A stretch of 64,000 bases of DNA from Prochlorococcus sp. MIT 1223 (GCF_034092465.1 NZ_CP139303.1:496001-560000); one strand, 5' to 3'. Positions 50,230-60,417 are shown, counted from the stretch's first letter. A program made the numbers and translations. The notes: a model not told the origin generated them from the letters alone.

Positions 50230-51318
50230 GTGAGTTCAACTAGGAAACGAAGGGTCTTTCCTTTCACAGCAGTGATTGGACAGGAAGAAATGAAATTGGC
50301 GCTCCTTCTCAATGTCATAGATCCTCGAATAGGAGGTGTAATGATTATGGGAGATAGAGGAACTGGAAAAACTACAACCATTAGAGCTTTAGCAGATCTC
50401 CTGCCTGAGATTTCAATTGTTGAAGGAGATCCATATAACAGCTGCCCATCTGACCCTGACCTTCAAAGCAGTGAAGTTCGTCAGAAATTAAGCGATGGAG
50501 AAAGCCTTTCAACTGATAGCAAAAAGGTGCCTATGGTCGATTTACCTCTAGGAGCAACAGAAGATCGATTATGTGGAACTATTGATATTGAGAAAGCATT
50601 AAGTGAAGGGGTTAGAGCCTTTGAGCCTGGTCTTTTAGCTAAAGCAAATAGAGGCTTGCTTTATGTGGATGAAGTAAACCTTCTAGATGATCACTTAGTT
50701 GATGTTCTTCTGGATTCTGCAGCTTCTGGATGGAACACAGTTGAAAGAGAAGGTATTTCAGTTAGGCACCCTGCAAGATTTGTACTTATAGGATCAGGCA
50801 ATCCTGAAGAAGGAGAATTAAGGCCTCAACTTCTTGACCGTTTTGGTATGAGCGTAGAGGTTTCTACAGTTAGAGAAGCAGAGCTTAGGGTTCAGGTTGT
50901 TGATCAAAGAACAGCCTTTGATACAGATCCAGAATTATTTTCCTCAGATAAGCAATCCAAACAAGACGAGCTTCAGAACAAGGTTGTTGATGCTCAAAAT
51001 AGACTACAAGCTGTAAGCATCGATGATGATCTCCGTCTAAGGATTTCTGCAGTTTGCGGTGAATTAGATGTTGACGGACTTAGAGGAGACATTGTTACGA
51101 ATAGAGCCTCTAGAGCCTTAGCCGCTTTTGAAGGAAGAGATGAAGTAACAGAAGAAGATATTGCAAGAGTTATTTCTTGCTCATTAAGACATCGACTGCG
51201 CAAAGATCCTTTAGAACAAATAGACTCAGGAGATAGAGTAATAAAAGCATTTTGCAAAATTTTTGAGAGGAAAGAAGACAGTAATCTGGAAGATTTTGCA
51301 TTATCTTTTTCTGACTAA
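50230..51318 (+). CDS. chlI: Magnesium chelatase subunit ChlI
   Basis: AAA+ ATPase subunit that, with ChlD and ChlH, inserts Mg into protoporphyrin IX for chlorophyll. Walker [11 protein letters not shown] (41-50), the [11 protein letters not shown] Walker B and the [19 protein letters not shown] sensor block are intact; length 362 aa is typical. GTG 50230 is used. ruvC follows after 2 bp. Confidence 0.97.
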   Translation: MSSTRKRRVFPFTAVIGQEEMKLALLLNVIDPRIGGVMIMGDRGTGKTTTIRALADLLPEISIVEGDPYNSCPSDPDLQSSEVRQKLSDGESLSTDSKKVPMVDLPLGATEDRLCGTIDIEKALSEGVRAFEPGLLAKANRGLLYVDEVNLLDDHLVDVLLDSAASGWNTVEREGISVRHPARFVLIGSGNPEEGELRPQLLDRFGMSVEVSTVREAELRVQVVDQRTAFDTDPELFSSDKQSKQDELQNKVVDAQNRLQAVSIDDDLRLRISAVCGELDVDGLRGDIVTNRASRALAAFEGRDEVTEEDIARVISCSLRHRLRKDPLEQIDSGDRVIKAFCKIFERKEDSNLEDFALSFSD

Positions 51319-51320
51319 AT

Positions 51321-51785
51321 TTGAGAGTATTAGGAATAGATCCAGGTCTTGCTCGTGTTGGATATGGAGTAATTGACTCGATCCAACATCAACAAAAAAT
51401 GCTTGATTGTGGAATTATTCAGACAAATAAGGGCGTAAAAGAAGGAGATAGGATGGTTGAGATATGTGATGATCTAACTGAACTAATAAGAAAATGGAAA
51501 CCTGATATTGCTTCTGTAGAAAAATTCTTCTTTTACCGTTCAAGTACAACTATTAGCGTAGTTCAAGCAAGAGGGGTAGTTATTATGACTCTTGCTCGCC
51601 TAAAGATTCCAATAGTTGAATTTCCTCCTATGCAAATAAAGTTAGCAGTTGCAGGTTCTGGGAAAGCGAACAAGTCAGAAGTAATCGAAGCTGTTATGCA
51701 AGAACTTAATCTAGAAAAAAAACCCAAGCCTGATGACGCGGCAGATGCTCTTGCTATTGCTTTAACTTACTTAGCATATAAGTAA
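51321..51785 (+). CDS. ruvC: Holliday junction endonuclease RuvC
   Basis: Resolves Holliday junctions with RuvAB. N-terminal [12 protein letters not shown] carries the first catalytic Asp (D7), [10 protein letters not shown] the Glu, and the C-terminal [12 protein letters not shown] the last acidic pair. TTG 51321 lies 2 bp after the chlI stop. 154 aa is normal. Confidence 0.96.
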   Translation: MRVLGIDPGLARVGYGVIDSIQHQQKMLDCGIIQTNKGVKEGDRMVEICDDLTELIRKWKPDIASVEKFFFYRSSTTISVVQARGVVIMTLARLKIPIVEFPPMQIKLAVAGSGKANKSEVIEAVMQELNLEKKPKPDDAADALAIALTYLAYK

Positions 51786-51812
51786 CTTTTCTTCTTGAAT
51801 TTTAAAAGAGAT

Positions 51813-52391
51813 ATGAATATTAAAAAGAGTAAATTGATTAGCAGGAAAAATTTTTCTGCCATAAGAGAAAAGTCATTAAAAAGAAATGAACTAAAAATTT
51901 ATAATAATGTTGAATACTATCTTAAAAAGAATTTTAGAGATAATAGTTCTAATCTTAAAAAATATATAGGAATTTATTGGCCACTAGCAGGAGAAGTCGA
52001 TCTTAGGGAACTGAAAGACACAATTAACGCATCTTTTGCTTTACCTTGTTGTGAATTCAAAGGGGAAATGCAATATAGAGATTGGACAAACGAAAAATTA
52101 AATAAAGATGCTTGTGGTATTCCAGCACCTTGCAAGGGGAAATTAATTAAACCAGAAGAAATGAGAATCATCTTTGTCCCAGCTTTAGCTATAGACAAAA
52201 AAGGCTTTCGGCTAGGTTATGGAGGTGGTTATTTTGATCGTCTAAGAGAAAATAAGTCTTGGAGATCAATTCTTTCATTTGCCGTTCTGCCTGGAGAGTG
52301 TGTCTCAAAGGCCCCACTTCCGTTAGACCCATGGGATATTCCATTTGATGGATGGATAACAGAAGACGGAGAACACCAAATAAAAACCTGA
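51813..52391 (+). CDS. 5-Formyltetrahydrofolate cyclo-ligase
   Basis: Converts 5-formyl-THF to methenyl-THF. The signature IYWPLAGEVDLRELK and the phosphate loop GYGGGYFDRL are present. ATG 51813 is preferred over TTG 51795 because the extra residues are not conserved. 10-28 bp after ruvC. It uses the same folate pool as FolD at 33095. Confidence 0.92.
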   Translation: MNIKKSKLISRKNFSAIREKSLKRNELKIYNNVEYYLKKNFRDNSSNLKKYIGIYWPLAGEVDLRELKDTINASFALPCCEFKGEMQYRDWTNEKLNKDACGIPAPCKGKLIKPEEMRIIFVPALAIDKKGFRLGYGGGYFDRLRENKSWRSILSFAVLPGECVSKAPLPLDPWDIPFDGWITEDGEHQIKT

Positions 52392-52423
52392 CCTCTAGTT
52401 AGGCTCTTAAAAAAGAATTATTT

Positions 52424-52906
52424 ATGGTAAGGCCTATGAATGAGACCACTAACCCGACAGAGAAAAGCTTTGGAAGCCCATCCCTTGATGGAATTATCCA
52501 AAGACTTAAATCAACTTCCGACCCAAAAAGAAAATATGAATATGTGCTTTGGCTTGCAAAAAAATTGCCAGTACTTTCAGAGGAAGAACTTTCTGAATCA
52601 ATAAAAGTAAAAGGATGCGTATCGCAAGTATATGTTCTTGGTGAGCTAAAAGAAGGGATTATTAAATGGAAAGGATATTCTGACGCTCTTATTACAAAGG
52701 GGTTGCTAAGCTTACTAATACAAGGGCTAAATAATCTTTCTCCTAAAGAAGTTATAAATATAGATAATGACTTCATATTAGAAACCGGTCTTAATACAAG
52801 CCTTACGCCCTCAAGAGCCAATGGCTTCTTAAATATCCTACTAAACATGAAAAAACAAGCAATCTCTCTTTCTCAAAACCCCTCCTCTTTACTAAATAAA
52901 ATCTAA
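52424..52906 (+). CDS. sufE: SufE sulfur-acceptor protein
   Basis: SufE takes persulfide from SufS for Fe-S assembly. The active cysteine is in VKGCVSQVYVLG, and the C-terminal SRANGFLNIL helix is typical. About 160 aa; ATG 52424 or 52436 could start it. Separated from hom by about 25 bp. Confidence 0.94.
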   Translation: MVRPMNETTNPTEKSFGSPSLDGIIQRLKSTSDPKRKYEYVLWLAKKLPVLSEEELSESIKVKGCVSQVYVLGELKEGIIKWKGYSDALITKGLLSLLIQGLNNLSPKEVINIDNDFILETGLNTSLTPSRANGFLNILLNMKKQAISLSQNPSSLLNKI

Positions 52907-52931
52907 TCTCCAAAATCTGAATAAGAAAAAA

Positions 52932-54257
52932 ATGAATAAGAAAATTGGGATAGGCCTTCTTGGACTTGGGACAGTAGGAACTGGGGTAGTAAAGATTTTG
53001 CAATCCCCTCAAGGAAGAAATCCTTTAGTTTCACAACTCGAGTTAATAAAAATATCCGTAAGGAATAAAGAAAAACATCGCAAAACTACTATTAATTCAA
53101 CGAACCTAACTGAAGATCCATTTGAAGTCGTTAATGACCCATTAGTTAACGTCATTGTAGAAGTAATGGGCGGACTGGAACCTGCCAGATCATTAATTTT
53201 AGAAGCAATCTCCTTGGGAAAGTCAGTTGTAACAGCCAACAAAGCAGTAATAGCTAGACATGGGGAAGAGATTGCAGAAGCGGCTAATAAAGCAGGTGTT
53301 TACGTACTTATTGAGGCCGCTGTTGGAGGGGGTATTCCAATTATTGAACCTTTGAAACAATCTCTTGGAGGCAACAAAATCAGGAAAGTAAGCGGAATTA
53401 TAAACGGAACAACAAATTACATTCTGAGCCAAATGTCTAAAGATGGTTCTGCCTATAAAGATGTTCTATCAGAAGCACAAAAACTAGGATATGCAGAGTC
53501 TGATCCAGCTGCCGATGTAGAGGGATTTGATGCTGCTGATAAGATTTCAATCTTAAGTGGTCTTGCTTTTGGCGGGCCTATAAATCGCTCAGAGGTCCCT
53601 ACAAAAGGCATAAACAATTTAGAAACAAGAGACCTTGACTATGCTTCAAGGCTTGGTTACTCCATAAAACTACTTGCTATTGCAGAAAACTTAAGCCATC
53701 AGAATGTCACAAAAAATCTTTATGACCCAGCCCATCTAGCAGCATGGGTTGAACCAACATTAGTTCCCACAGAACACCCTCTTGCAGGCGTAAACGGGGT
53801 TAACAATGCAATTCTCATAGAAGGCGATCCCATTGGAGAAGTCATGTTTTATGGACCTGGTGCCGGCTCAGGGCCAACTGCCTCTGCAGTAGTTGCCGAC
53901 ATATTAAATATTGCAGGCATCAAGACAATGAGCACAAAGGATGAACCTTTGGACCCATTACTCCAAGCAGCAAGCTGGAGAGAATGTCATTTAGTCGATT
54001 CAACAAGAATTTCCCAGAAAAATTATGTCCGTCTAATAACTGAAGACTCTCCCGGAGTTATTGGTCGAATAGGTAATCTTTTTGGTGATAATAAAGTCTC
54101 AATACAATCAATAGTTCAATTTGATGCAAGCGCTGATGGAGCAGAGATAGTTGTAATCACTCATAAAGTTAACAAAGGCGCTATGGAATGCTCTCTTTCA
54201 AAGATAAGGGAATTAAAAGAAGTGAAAAGTTTAGGAGCCCATTTAGGTTGTTTGTAA
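52932..54257 (+). CDS. hom: Homoserine dehydrogenase
   Basis: NAD(P)H-dependent step of threonine/methionine synthesis. N-terminal GLLGLGTVGTGV, the substrate region YAESDPAADVEGFDAADK and a C-terminal ACT domain (about 350-430) with SPGVIGRIGNLFG. 441 aa is normal. It is 25 bp after sufE and precedes a leader region with RNA hairpins. Confidence 0.97.
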   Translation: MNKKIGIGLLGLGTVGTGVVKILQSPQGRNPLVSQLELIKISVRNKEKHRKTTINSTNLTEDPFEVVNDPLVNVIVEVMGGLEPARSLILEAISLGKSVVTANKAVIARHGEEIAEAANKAGVYVLIEAAVGGGIPIIEPLKQSLGGNKIRKVSGIINGTTNYILSQMSKDGSAYKDVLSEAQKLGYAESDPAADVEGFDAADKISILSGLAFGGPINRSEVPTKGINNLETRDLDYASRLGYSIKLLAIAENLSHQNVTKNLYDPAHLAAWVEPTLVPTEHPLAGVNGVNNAILIEGDPIGEVMFYGPGAGSGPTASAVVADILNIAGIKTMSTKDEPLDPLLQAASWRECHLVDSTRISQKNYVRLITEDSPGVIGRIGNLFGDNKVSIQSIVQFDASADGAEIVVITHKVNKGAMECSLSKIRELKEVKSLGAHLGCL

Positions 54258-54312
54258 ATGAGGTTAAATGTGGCATAGATATGTAAGTATTGCTATCAAT
54301 AACTTTAAGGAA

Positions 54313-54356
54313 AGATCATATTGATCTGCTTAGCTTCTTGTTGTTCCTTCAGAACA
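54313..54356 (+). promoter_or_regulatory. double hairpin leader before a small ORF
   Basis: AGATCA-TAT-TGATCT (54313-54327) and TGTTC-CTTCA-GAACA (54342-54356) form two perfect stems in the 103-bp leader. The second ends 4 bp before ATG 54361, where a ribosome site would lie. This could control translation of the 71-aa product. Confidence 0.4.
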
Positions 54357-54360
54357 GTTT

Positions 54361-54576
54361 ATGGCTATACAAAACAAACCTATTGCAAAAAATATTAGTA
54401 TGACTAGATGTAATATTAACCAGGGAGATTGTGTAAAGATACTAAATGAGAAGGATTTATTTCAAGTTATTGGAATTGATAATTCACATGAGAAGTGTTG
54501 GATAAGAAGATTCCCTTTACTTTCAAATGGATCGCCCGTTTTCGAAATACCTACCAGTGAAATAATTAAAAACTAA
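54361..54576 (+). CDS. Small conserved protein, possible SH3-like fold
   Basis: A 71-aa soluble protein. The pattern GDCVKILNEKDLFQVIGID followed by CWIRRFPL reads like a small beta-barrel (SH3/Tudor-type) domain that binds nucleic acid or protein, a weak impression. Preceded by a structured leader and lacking a clear ribosome site. Same strand as hom and the ABC genes. Confidence 0.7.
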   Translation: MAIQNKPIAKNISMTRCNINQGDCVKILNEKDLFQVIGIDNSHEKCWIRRFPLLSNGSPVFEIPTSEIIKN

Positions 54577-54591
54577 GAAATAATTATCATC

Positions 54592-56196
54592 TTGAAATCC
54601 TTTTTAAAAAAAATAACTAAGACAAAGAACGGTAATTTATATAAATATTTTATCATATCATTAATTGCATTTATCCAATTATCGTGCACATCTAAAGTCG
54701 AGAATAAACGCATAATAGTAGCAAGTGCTGGCAAGATAGAATCTTTAGATCCAGCGCAGGCTAGCACTTTAAGATCTTTGCAATTAATAAGTAGCTTAGG
54801 AGATAGGCTTTATATAATTAACTCTGATGGCTTACTCCAATCACAACTAGCAAAAACACTCCCAATAATATCTAATAATGGTCTTACTATAGATATACCA
54901 ATAAAAAAGGGAATATTATTTCATGATGGGAGTTCATTTGATGCAAATGCAATGGCATTTAGTATAAGGCGCTTCATGAATATAGGAACTCAGAATTATG
55001 TTATTGGTGGAAGGATAAAAAATATTCAAACACCTGATAAATATCTTCTTAGAATAAATCTGAATAGACCCTCGAGTTCTATTAAAGGATTGCTTACTTC
55101 TATTAACCTTACTCCTATTTCTCCAAAAGCCTACTTAAATCACAAAGATAAATTTTTAAACAATCAATTTATCGGAACAGGACCCTACAAATTAGTACAT
55201 TTTCAACCAGAGAAACAACGATTGGAACCCTTTCAAAAATATTGGGGAACAAAGCCAAAAAACGAAGGAGTTGATTATATAAATTTTAGAAATTCATCTT
55301 CACTTTTTGGAGCCATAAGAAGTGGTGAAGTAGATATACTCTTATCTAATTCGGTGGAAGACGGACAAAGACTTGCATTGCACCGATTAGCAAAAGCGGG
55401 GAAGTTAAAAGAATCTATTGGGCCAGCACTTGAAATAGGCTATATAACTTTAAGGAGTGATACCAATCCTTTCAATAGAAAAGTTCTAAGAAAAGCTATT
55501 TCCTACAGTATAAATAGAGATTTGATAACACAAAAAGCAAGTTATGGTTTAAGAGAACCTCTATATTCAATTGTTCCACCTGTACTAAAAATAAAAAAAT
55601 CTTCGCCCTGGCCTAAATATAATCCAGATATTGCTAGGAGTTTATTAACTCAAGAAGGCTTTTGCCTTGGGACACAATTAACTGTTCCATTAACTTTCCG
55701 ATCTAATGTTCCCGCTGATAAGCTTCTTGCCCTTACTTGGAAAGAACAAATAAATCAAGATCTTTCAGACTGCCTTAATATTGAGATAATCGGAGTCGAA
55801 GCTACAACAATTTATAAACAACTTTCTGATGGGACTTTTACATCTGTGATTCTTGATTGGACAGGAGCATACCCAGATCCTGAAGCTTATCTTTTTCCTC
55901 TTTTAAGTTGTGAAAGAATTGAAGAAGGAAACTGCAAGAAAGGAGAAGCCGTTTTCAGCGGAAGTTTCTGGGGGGAAAGTGAAGTCCAATCCAAATTGAA
56001 GGCATCTGAAAAACTTCAAAAACAAGAAAGATTAGAGAAACTAGATGAAATTGAAAAAATTGCTGCCAACGGATCAGCTTATATACCTGTTTGGCTTGTA
56101 AAGCCAAGAGTCTGGGCGCAATCAAATATAAATCAACCACAATTTGATGGGAGCGGTCTAGTTCTTTTAAACCAGCTTAAGAAAAATACTCAGTGA
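54592..56196 (+). CDS. ABC transporter substrate-binding lipoprotein, family 5 (peptide/nickel type)
   Basis: Extracytoplasmic solute receptor of the DppA/OppA family. Lipobox FIQLSC near residue 28, then the family pattern SLDPAQASTLRSL and GTGPYKLVHFQPEKQ. 534 aa is normal. TTG 54592. It overlaps the permease gene by 4 bp. Ligand (peptide, metal or sugar) cannot be read off. Confidence 0.92.
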   Translation: MKSFLKKITKTKNGNLYKYFIISLIAFIQLSCTSKVENKRIIVASAGKIESLDPAQASTLRSLQLISSLGDRLYIINSDGLLQSQLAKTLPIISNNGLTIDIPIKKGILFHDGSSFDANAMAFSIRRFMNIGTQNYVIGGRIKNIQTPDKYLLRINLNRPSSSIKGLLTSINLTPISPKAYLNHKDKFLNNQFIGTGPYKLVHFQPEKQRLEPFQKYWGTKPKNEGVDYINFRNSSSLFGAIRSGEVDILLSNSVEDGQRLALHRLAKAGKLKESIGPALEIGYITLRSDTNPFNRKVLRKAISYSINRDLITQKASYGLREPLYSIVPPVLKIKKSSPWPKYNPDIARSLLTQEGFCLGTQLTVPLTFRSNVPADKLLALTWKEQINQDLSDCLNIEIIGVEATTIYKQLSDGTFTSVILDWTGAYPDPEAYLFPLLSCERIEEGNCKKGEAVFSGSFWGESEVQSKLKASEKLQKQERLEKLDEIEKIAANGSAYIPVWLVKPRVWAQSNINQPQFDGSGLVLLNQLKKNTQ

Positions 56197-57212
56197 ATCG
56201 ACAAAACGCACTATTTAAATACATTCTTTCAAGAATAGCTATAACACCTCTGATGATTTGGATAATTGCAACTATGGTATTTGCGTTATTGAGAATTGCA
56301 CCTGGTGATCCTGTTGATGCAATACTTGGAAATCGCGCAAATGAAACAGCGAGGGAATTACTAAGGTCAAGGCTAGGATTAGATCAACCTTTATTAAATC
56401 AATATTTGAGTTTTCTAAATAATATCTTACATGGGAACTTAGGCGAATCATTAAATACTCAACAGCCCGTTACTGAAATCATTTCAAAGGCACTACCTGC
56501 AAGTCTTGAATTATGTTTTACATCATTATTTATTGCATTATTAATTGGTCTGACAATTGGATTTAGTGGGATTGCAAAACCAGAGGGCAAAACAGATTTC
56601 ATTGGAAGATTTTATGGTATCAGTACGTATGCTCTCCCTCCTTTTTGGGCCGCAATGATTATGCAAATTGTTTTTGCAGTCATTCTAGGTTGGCTACCTA
56701 TAGGCGGAAGATTTCCAGCGAGCTTAATAGAACCTGAAGGAACAGGTTTCCTAATTCTGGACAGCATTCTATCGGGTAATTGGTTGGCATTTAATGGTGC
56801 AATAAGACATATTATTTTACCTTCCTCTACTCTAGGGATTCTATTAAGTGGAATATTTAGTCGCTCATTAAGACTTAACTTAGGGAAAACAATTCAAACA
56901 AATTATGTTGAAGCAGCAATGAGTAGAGGGTTAAGTTTTAGAAAAATAGTTATTAATCATGCTTTACCAAATGCATTGCTTCCAGTGTTGACGATTGCAG
57001 GACTAACAATTGCATCGCTAGTTGGAGGAGCCTTACTTATAGAAGTAACTTTCTCATGGCCTGGAATGGCCTTAGGTCTCCAAGAAGCTATTAGTCAACG
57101 TGACTACCCTGTTGTCCAAGGAATTGTTGTTACTGTAGCAGCCTTAGTTGTATTAATAGGTATTATTGTAGACATATTAATTGCATTCATAGACCCTAGA
57201 ATTCGCTATTAA
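56193..57212 (+). CDS. ABC transporter permease, DppB type
   Basis: 339-aa inner membrane permease with about six helices and the EAA-type loop (VEAAMSRGLSFRKIVINHALPNALLP) that contacts the ATPase. GTG 56193 overlaps the receptor gene. No DppC-type second permease or ATPase lies next to it. Confidence 0.93.
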   Translation: MNRQNALFKYILSRIAITPLMIWIIATMVFALLRIAPGDPVDAILGNRANETARELLRSRLGLDQPLLNQYLSFLNNILHGNLGESLNTQQPVTEIISKALPASLELCFTSLFIALLIGLTIGFSGIAKPEGKTDFIGRFYGISTYALPPFWAAMIMQIVFAVILGWLPIGGRFPASLIEPEGTGFLILDSILSGNWLAFNGAIRHIILPSSTLGILLSGIFSRSLRLNLGKTIQTNYVEAAMSRGLSFRKIVINHALPNALLPVLTIAGLTIASLVGGALLIEVTFSWPGMALGLQEAISQRDYPVVQGIVVTVAALVVLIGIIVDILIAFIDPRIRY

Positions 57213-58810
57213 CTTTTCAATAGTTCCTTAACTAAGGGTCTATCTAATAAATGAAATCGAGTTCCATTATAAATTATATTTAATTCTGCTGGTACAGCTT
57301 CTTCCTCTTCTAGATTATCAAGAAATTTAATTATCTCATTAGCTATTAAGCTCTGAACTGATAAGGGATGCAATCCTACTAAAGAACCTTTTAACTTAAA
57401 GATATCATCGCCAATCTCATTATTAATTTGACCTTTTACTCTTACCGGAGAAAAATGACTTGCTCCTTCAATTAACAAAACACGATTTAATGGATTAGGT
57501 TTTATCGACAGCAGAAGGCCTAGTTGTTCTGAAATAGCTGGGGTAACCAAATCAAAAGTTCCACCAACTAGGAAAACAGGAACATCTATTGAGTTAGTTG
57601 AATATTTAGGCCAAAGCAAACTTCCAAAGCTATTGATACCGACTATCGCCCTAAGATTTTTGATTGGCTTCTGAGAAGGTATTGCAAAATCCGTAAATTG
57701 ACACTGCAGTAACTCTGAAAGATTTGTCAAAGAGAAGTCATTAAGTGCTTTAGAGCAGCTTTCTTTAAGACTTCTTTGAGGCTCTGCTCCTGATGCTAGA
57801 AACGCTGTTAAAGATCCAAGTGAATGCCCCATTAATACAATGTTTTTCCCAGGTACTTTTAGAATTCCTTGCTCAATTCCAGAAAGGACTCCTTGCAGAT
57901 CTGCTAATCGTTCGGGAATGACTTCAAGACCAGGCACAGGCAGTGATCCATCTAAAAGAGCTTTAATAGCTTCCGAGTCACTTCCTGGGTGCTCAATTAA
58001 AACAGTAGGCCAACCATGGTAACTAAGTATTCGAGAAAGCCATCTGAAATGATCTTGATCACCTCCTAGGCCAGGCATAAATACAATCAAATTTGATCTT
58101 GTCAAAGAATTATTCGCAGGCTTCCAAATTTCTATGTTTAAAGGTTTATCTCGATGAGAGACTTCTAAAGGAATATTCCTTAAAAAAGATTCTTTTAAGT
58201 CCTTTTTAAAGAGTTTAGGACCAATTGAATTAACGGATTCAGAGGGTTTTTCGGATATTGAGGAAAGATCAGCTACTAGCTTCTGCTGCAACTTCAATTC
58301 TCTTCTCCATCTATTAGCTACTTTTACAACGCCATCAAGGTCTAGATGAATAACCTCGGCAGGAAGAGATTGAAAAAGATACAACACATTTAATTGACGA
58401 GAAGATTCAAGCATCTTCTCAAGGGTATTAAATATCTCTATACCTGATTTATCTTCATCAAGGCGGACCAATTGGCCTATTTCTTCAAACAACTTTCTGC
58501 CATACCAACTTCGTAATAGCTGTAATGCAACTTCTTTTTCTACAGAAAAAGGTGTTTGAAGAAAATTGGCTAAAGAAGTTCTACTTTCAAACCCAAGCAA
58601 GTTCAACCAAGTAGCAAGTTCAGAATTATTTTCACCTTGATGGATAGCCCAATCATTCAGTTCTTTTATTGAAATAGGTATAGACATATCCTCAAAATGA
58701 ACTTCAAACCGTTCCGCGGCTTTAAAAGAAATTCCCCGATCAATACCCGTCAAAAGGATACTTATACTCCCTAGAAATATTATTCTTGTAATTAAGCGAA
58801 CTAAAACCAA
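57209..58810 (-). CDS. Cyanobacterial alpha/beta hydrolase with N-terminal DUF1400 region
   Basis: 533 aa. A signal or anchor-like N-terminus leads into a DUF1400-type region (ERFEVHFEDMSIPISI) to about 180, then an alpha/beta hydrolase domain with nucleophile elbow LMGHSLGSL and a His near GASHFSPV. TTG 58810 is the only start that keeps the hydrophobic N-terminus. Its 5' end overlaps the 5' region of the divergent MFS gene. Substrate unknown. Confidence 0.88.
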   Translation of the reverse strand: MVLVRLITRIIFLGSISILLTGIDRGISFKAAERFEVHFEDMSIPISIKELNDWAIHQGENNSELATWLNLLGFESRTSLANFLQTPFSVEKEVALQLLRSWYGRKLFEEIGQLVRLDEDKSGIEIFNTLEKMLESSRQLNVLYLFQSLPAEVIHLDLDGVVKVANRWRRELKLQQKLVADLSSISEKPSESVNSIGPKLFKKDLKESFLRNIPLEVSHRDKPLNIEIWKPANNSLTRSNLIVFMPGLGGDQDHFRWLSRILSYHGWPTVLIEHPGSDSEAIKALLDGSLPVPGLEVIPERLADLQGVLSGIEQGILKVPGKNIVLMGHSLGSLTAFLASGAEPQRSLKESCSKALNDFSLTNLSELLQCQFTDFAIPSQKPIKNLRAIVGINSFGSLLWPKYSTNSIDVPVFLVGGTFDLVTPAISEQLGLLLSIKPNPLNRVLLIEGASHFSPVRVKGQINNEIGDDIFKLKGSLVGLHPLSVQSLIANEIIKFLDNLEEEEAVPAELNIIYNGTRFHLLDRPLVKELLKS

Positions 58811-60054
58811 CGCTAAATCTCAAAGAATGGTGGAACCAATTTCCTCCTAAGCTTCGACTAATAGCCAGAGGAAGGCTTTTTGCATCAATAGGTGCAGGAG
58901 GTGTTCTTTATTTAAGCCCTTTGCTTTTCAATGAGCTAGGTTTTTCTTCCTCTCAAATTGGAGGAGGAATAACAATTGCGGCAACCTCAGGCACAATTGC
59001 AAGATTAATAGCAGGGTTTTGTCTTGATGAAGGTGTTCATTTCTCTAACTTATTAAAAATTGCTGCCTTATTTGCAATCTCTGCAGATATTTTCTTATTT
59101 AATTCATACGACATTAACAAATACTTCCAAGGCCAAATTCTTTTAGGGGCTGCTGCTGGAATCTATTGGCCAGCAGCAGAATTAGCGATTCCCATAAGTT
59201 GCAATGACTTTCCATCCGCCAAGGGCTTTGCTCTAGCAAGAACAGCAGACGCCTTAGGGATAAGCTTAGGTTCTACTATTGGAACAATTTTCTCATGGAT
59301 TTCAAATATTAGATTTATTTATTTAATAGATATATTCTGTATGATATTACTTATAAATATTGTCTCACTAAATTTACTAAGGAAAAGGTCTTTAACCTTA
59401 GAGAGTAATATTTTTTTAGTTAAAAATAATACATTATCAGAGCAATTATATAGAGTGAGGGAAGTCATATCAGATCTTGGGCCAATACTTTTTTTAAGCA
59501 TTTTTTGCACATCTATATTCGCGTTATTACAAAGCGGGCTTCCACTTGATTTAGCAGAAGGCGGTATATATAGACTTCCTTTAAGCAAAACATCAAGTGG
59601 TGTACTTCTATCTACCCAATTAATCTTTATACTCTTTTTTCAATGGCCTATAGGAAACTGGTTGAGCAAAAAAAGTACTAGATATGGACTGAAATTCAGC
59701 TTGATATGTTTAAGTTTCGGAAGTTTTTTACTTGCATTCTCTAGTTTTTTTACAAATTCAATAATCTTAATTGTATTTGCTCTTGTATTCATTGCTTTAG
59801 GTCTAACAGCTTTCCTTCCAACAGCAACAGAAGGTGTTATCAGAGCATCTTCCACTTCAAACAGAGGAATTGCCATGTCACTGTTTTCTCAGTGTTTTGG
59901 TTTAAGTGCTGTATTGGCACCAATCTCTGCTGGCCATATTATTGATAAGCAAGGAAATGGAATGCTACTCTGGCTTTTATTATCATTTATTGCTCTTTTA
60001 TTGATACCATCAACTAATCTGATAAATAAATTAAAAGTTGACAGCACTAATTAA
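58810..60054 (+). CDS. MFS-type membrane transporter (start unresolved)
   Basis: Twelve-helix-like major facilitator protein. Starting at TTG 58921 would remove the conserved stretch LNLKEWWNQFPPKLRLIARGRLFASIGAGG, whose in-frame codons lie between a stop at 58789-58791 and 58921 without any ATG, GTG or TTG. ACG 58810 would be a near-cognate start that fits; this is inferred. Length about 414 aa from there. Substrate unknown. Confidence 0.8.
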   Translation, partial: TLNLKEWWNQFPPKLRLIARGRLFASIGAGGVLYLSPLLFNELGFSSSQIGGGITIAATSGTIARLIAGFCLDEGVHFSNLLKIAALFAISADIFLFNSYDINKYFQGQILLGAAAGIYWPAAELAIPISCNDFPSAKGFALARTADALGISLGSTIGTIFSWISNIRFIYLIDIFCMILLINIVSLNLLRKRSLTLESNIFLVKNNTLSEQLYRVREVISDLGPILFLSIFCTSIFALLQSGLPLDLAEGGIYRLPLSKTSSGVLLSTQLIFILFFQWPIGNWLSKKSTRYGLKFSLICLSFGSFLLAFSSFFTNSIILIVFALVFIALGLTAFLPTATEGVIRASSTSNRGIAMSLFSQCFGLSAVLAPISAGHIIDKQGNGMLLWLLLSFIALLLIPSTNLINKLKVDSTN

Positions 60055-60069
60055 ATAGTAAAATAAAAA

Positions 60070-60417
60070 TTATGCTTTTTCAATTTCAATAAGACGTCTC
60101 TCTCTGAGGAAAAGAAATAATGGGGCTGCAAATGCAAAAGCAATTAGAAAAGAAGCTATAACAATCCATAGATTCTTCATAGATAGTCTTTTTGCCTCAC
60201 TAAAGATCCATACAGTCACCGCACCAGCTCCTACCAATAGATCTCTACTTAATGATTGTGCTGCTGGATTTATATTGGCTAGTGAAAAGAAGTTAACAAT
60301 GTCGAAAGCTCCATAGGTGATAACAAAGTCAATATTTGCAAGTGTAGGTAAAATAAAACCTAATATCGCAAAAAACAAATAAACATAGCTTAGAAAATGA
60401 CGAGATGAGAAATTCAT
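60070..60417 (-). CDS. DUF2834-like small membrane protein
   Basis: 115 aa with three hydrophobic segments and the pattern LANIDFVITYGAFDIVNFF. DUF2834 is a family of unknown function. It is convergent with the MFS gene (15-bp gap) and divergent from the PfkB kinase gene. Confidence 0.78.
   Translation of the reverse strand: MNFSSRHFLSYVYLFFAILGFILPTLANIDFVITYGAFDIVNFFSLANINPAAQSLSRDLLVGAGAVTVWIFSEAKRLSMKNLWIVIASFLIAFAFAAPLFLFLRERRLIEIEKA

Noticed and set aside
58921-60054. MFS gene starting at TTG 58921
   Set aside because: This start would delete the conserved first helix and the preceding KEWWNQFPPKLR stretch; a longer protein is favoured.
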